NCBI GenBank assembly: GCA_023424865.1
Contig: JAFADM010000269.1
Span: forward strand, 1-7,082
From: Bacillota bacterium
Lineage (GTDB): Bacteria; Bacillota_A; Clostridia; DSM-8532
Direction of reading: 5' to 3'
DNA: 7,082 nt
Shown: positions 6,311 through 7,082 of the stretch, piece after piece
How the letters are laid out: every line of letters begins with the position of its first letter
How positions within the stretch are numbered: the first letter of the stretch is position 1
Notes under the pieces: generated by a model
What the model saw: the letters and a program-made list of their open reading frames with translations, nothing else
Told to the model about the DNA's origin: nothing
Database searches by the model: none
Made by a program: the position numbers and the translations under genes

Positions 6311-6369
6311 AAAAAAAACAAAATCCTTTTCGTTTACGCCCTCTCCTACTTTTAAGAAAAGCAGGAGAG
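6311..6369 (-). terminator. Hairpin plus distal T-run between yqeG and comFB
   Basis: On the minus strand a 13-pair stem with one G-U pair (6369-6357 with 6353-6341, 3-base loop CTT) forms about 30 bases after the yqeG stop. CTCTCCT matches AGGAGAG, and CTTTT matches AAAAG. No T-run follows it directly. A second, weak stem (CGAAA with TTTTG, 6332-6328 with 6323-6319) is followed by eight T residues (6318-6311). Together they could end yqeG transcription, or the strong stem could modulate read-through into comFB. No good promoter for comFB was found after it. Confidence 0.55.
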
Positions 6370-6398
6370 CATCCATGTTAAGAACTTCAAGCCATTTG

Positions 6399-6905
6399 TC
6401 ACTTCAGATTACTTTCATAGCGTTTGTTGGATATAAAAGGCCGCTCAAATAGCCTCTTTGCCCGTATAGGCCATGGTTCCGACGGGTCGATGGGTTTTAT
6501 CAGGATGGTTTTCATGCCATAAAGGTTCCCCCCTAAAACATCGGTAAAAAGCTGATCTCCCACCATAGCCAAATTTTGCGCAGGGAGATCCATAAGCTTA
6601 ACTGCCTGATGCAGTCCCCCTCGGAAAGGCTTATGAGCCTTATAGATAAATTTTATGCCCAAGGGCCGGCAGAATTTCTCCACTCTTTCCCTGTGAGCAT
6701 TGGACACAATGACCGTTTTAATTCCCCGTTGGTTGAGACCATGAATATATTCAATAACATGGCGGCCCGCATCCTTCTCATGGGTAGCCACAAGCGTATT
6801 GTCAATGTCCAGTACCAAACCCTTAATACCTTTGGCCTTCAGCATATCCGCAGTAATCGAATAAATACTTTCAATATAGGCATCGGGTGTGAGCAGTTTT
6901 CCCAT
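6399..6905 (-). CDS. yqeG: YqeG-family HAD phosphatase (class IIIA type)
   Basis: The 168-residue product has the full set of HAD motifs. DIDNT (33-37) carries the nucleophile Asp33 and acid/base Asp35, SNA (68-70) is motif II, the HKP lysine (Lys92) is motif III, and GDQLFTDV (116-123) carries the metal-binding acidic residues. Length and the opening LTPDAYIESIYSI fit the YqeG family. Its substrate in bacteria is not settled. The related yeast mitochondrial enzyme Gep4 is a phosphatidylglycerophosphate phosphatase, so a lipid-phosphate role is possible but not shown here. The protein ends in a basic tail, with no membrane span. The ATG is preceded by GGGAGG at 5 bases. It is the most upstream complete gene in the window, and a terminator-like structure separates it from comFB. 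Confidence 0.93.
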   Translation of the reverse strand: MGKLLTPDAYIESIYSITADMLKAKGIKGLVLDIDNTLVATHEKDAGRHVIEYIHGLNQRGIKTVIVSNAHRERVEKFCRPLGIKFIYKAHKPFRGGLHQAVKLMDLPAQNLAMVGDQLFTDVLGGNLYGMKTILIKPIDPSEPWPIRAKRLFERPFISNKRYESNLK

Positions 6906-6916
6906 TAAAGCCTCCC

Positions 6917-6945
6917 TTGATAATCTCTTGTATTCTCCTGATAAT
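6917..6945 (+). promoter_or_regulatory. Candidate plus-strand promoter divergent from yqeG
   Basis: TTGATA (6917-6922), an exact 17-base spacer and GATAAT (6940-6945) form a sigma-A-like promoter, each box with one mismatch to consensus. It lies directly upstream of the yqeG ribosome binding site and points away from yqeG, with a start near 6952. Its transcript would run through the 7000-7029 hairpin to the window edge, antisense to the yqeG leader. AT-rich sequence can produce such matches by chance. Confidence 0.4.
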
Positions 6946-6999
6946 TATTGTAAAAAACTATATTTCTAGCTTACACTACCCGGCCCGCATATGCAAGGA

Positions 7000-7029
7000 C
7001 AGGCTCCTTTCGAATTCGGAAGAAGCCTG
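7000..7029. other. 30-base near-perfect hairpin upstream of yqeG
   Basis: CAGGCT (7000-7005) pairs with AGCCTG (7024-7029). The stem continues inward, with one A/C mismatch and one G-U (on one strand), to a CGAATTCG tip, 12 pairs in all around a 4-base AATT loop. No T-run follows on either strand, so it does not look like a finished terminator. The 177 bases from 6906 to 7082 hold no convincing gene. Small open frames cross the hairpin on both strands (21 codons on minus, 13 on plus), but neither has a ribosome binding site. It may be part of a leader, a small RNA or the 3' end of an upstream gene. Confidence 0.45.
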
Positions 7030-7082
7030 TAAAATTGCCATGTTGAGAGATTAGGAACGAAGAGACGAGGAAAAATTATCTA

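Noticed and set aside
6266..6376. N-terminal 37-codon extension of comFB
   Set aside because: It runs through the hairpin and T-run and lacks a ribosome binding site; the 94-residue form fits the family length.
6976..7041. Minus-strand 21-codon frame across the 7000-7029 hairpin
   Set aside because: No ribosome binding site precedes its ATG and the sequence is largely dictated by the inverted repeat; kept only as a remark.
7051..7080. Possible C-terminal end (about nine codons, then TAA) of an upstream minus-strand gene
   Set aside because: Too short to tell from chance without the sequence beyond the window.
1..7082. CRISPR arrays, insertion sequences, tRNA or rRNA genes, phage genes
   Set aside because: No spaced direct repeats, transposase-like frames, cloverleaf sequences or phage-type genes were seen; the content is conserved chromosomal genes.

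Overview
The window looks like a chromosomal segment of a low-to-mid GC Firmicute, most likely a member of the Clostridia. The evidence is the conserved order rpsB-tsf-pyrH-frr, strong AGGAGG-type ribosome binding sites, a near-consensus vegetative promoter, and the presence of YqeG, ComFB and YdjG/H/I-type proteins. All nine protein genes lie on the minus strand, so the window is transcribed from right to left: yqeG, comFB, ydjI-like, ydjG-like, ydjH-like, rpsB, tsf, pyrH, frr (start only).

Right part (about 5981-7082). yqeG encodes a HAD-type phosphatase and is followed by a strong hairpin with a later T-run. A short ComFB-family gene comes next. The 177 bases upstream of yqeG carry no convincing gene. 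They do hold a well-spaced candidate promoter pointing the other way (plus strand) and a 30-base near-perfect hairpin, so a divergent or antisense RNA is possible there.

Middle (2615-5919). Three genes form a compact unit: an SPFH-domain protein with two C-terminal zinc ribbons, a membrane-anchored protein with two N-terminal zinc ribbons, and a secreted/membrane TPM-domain protein. The last two overlap by 4 bases (ATGA). These three types match YdjI, YdjG and YdjH, which in Bacillus subtilis sit in an operon with the phage-shock protein PspA and act in membrane stress. Here the order is I-G-H and no pspA is visible.

Left part (1-2609). A clear sigma-A promoter (TTGTCA-17-TATAAT) starts the translation operon. 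About 115 bases of foldable leader precede rpsB (ribosomal protein S2), followed by tsf (EF-Ts). The 136-base tsf-pyrH gap holds mutually exclusive hairpins and then a terminator-like stem. pyrH (UMP kinase) and frr (ribosome recycling factor) are almost fused, with the frr ribosome binding site inside the pyrH 3' end.

Most of the window is ordinary, conserved housekeeping sequence. The parts worth a second look are the YdjI-G-H unit without PspA, the rpsB leader, the tsf-pyrH hairpin chain and the divergent promoter/hairpin at the right edge.
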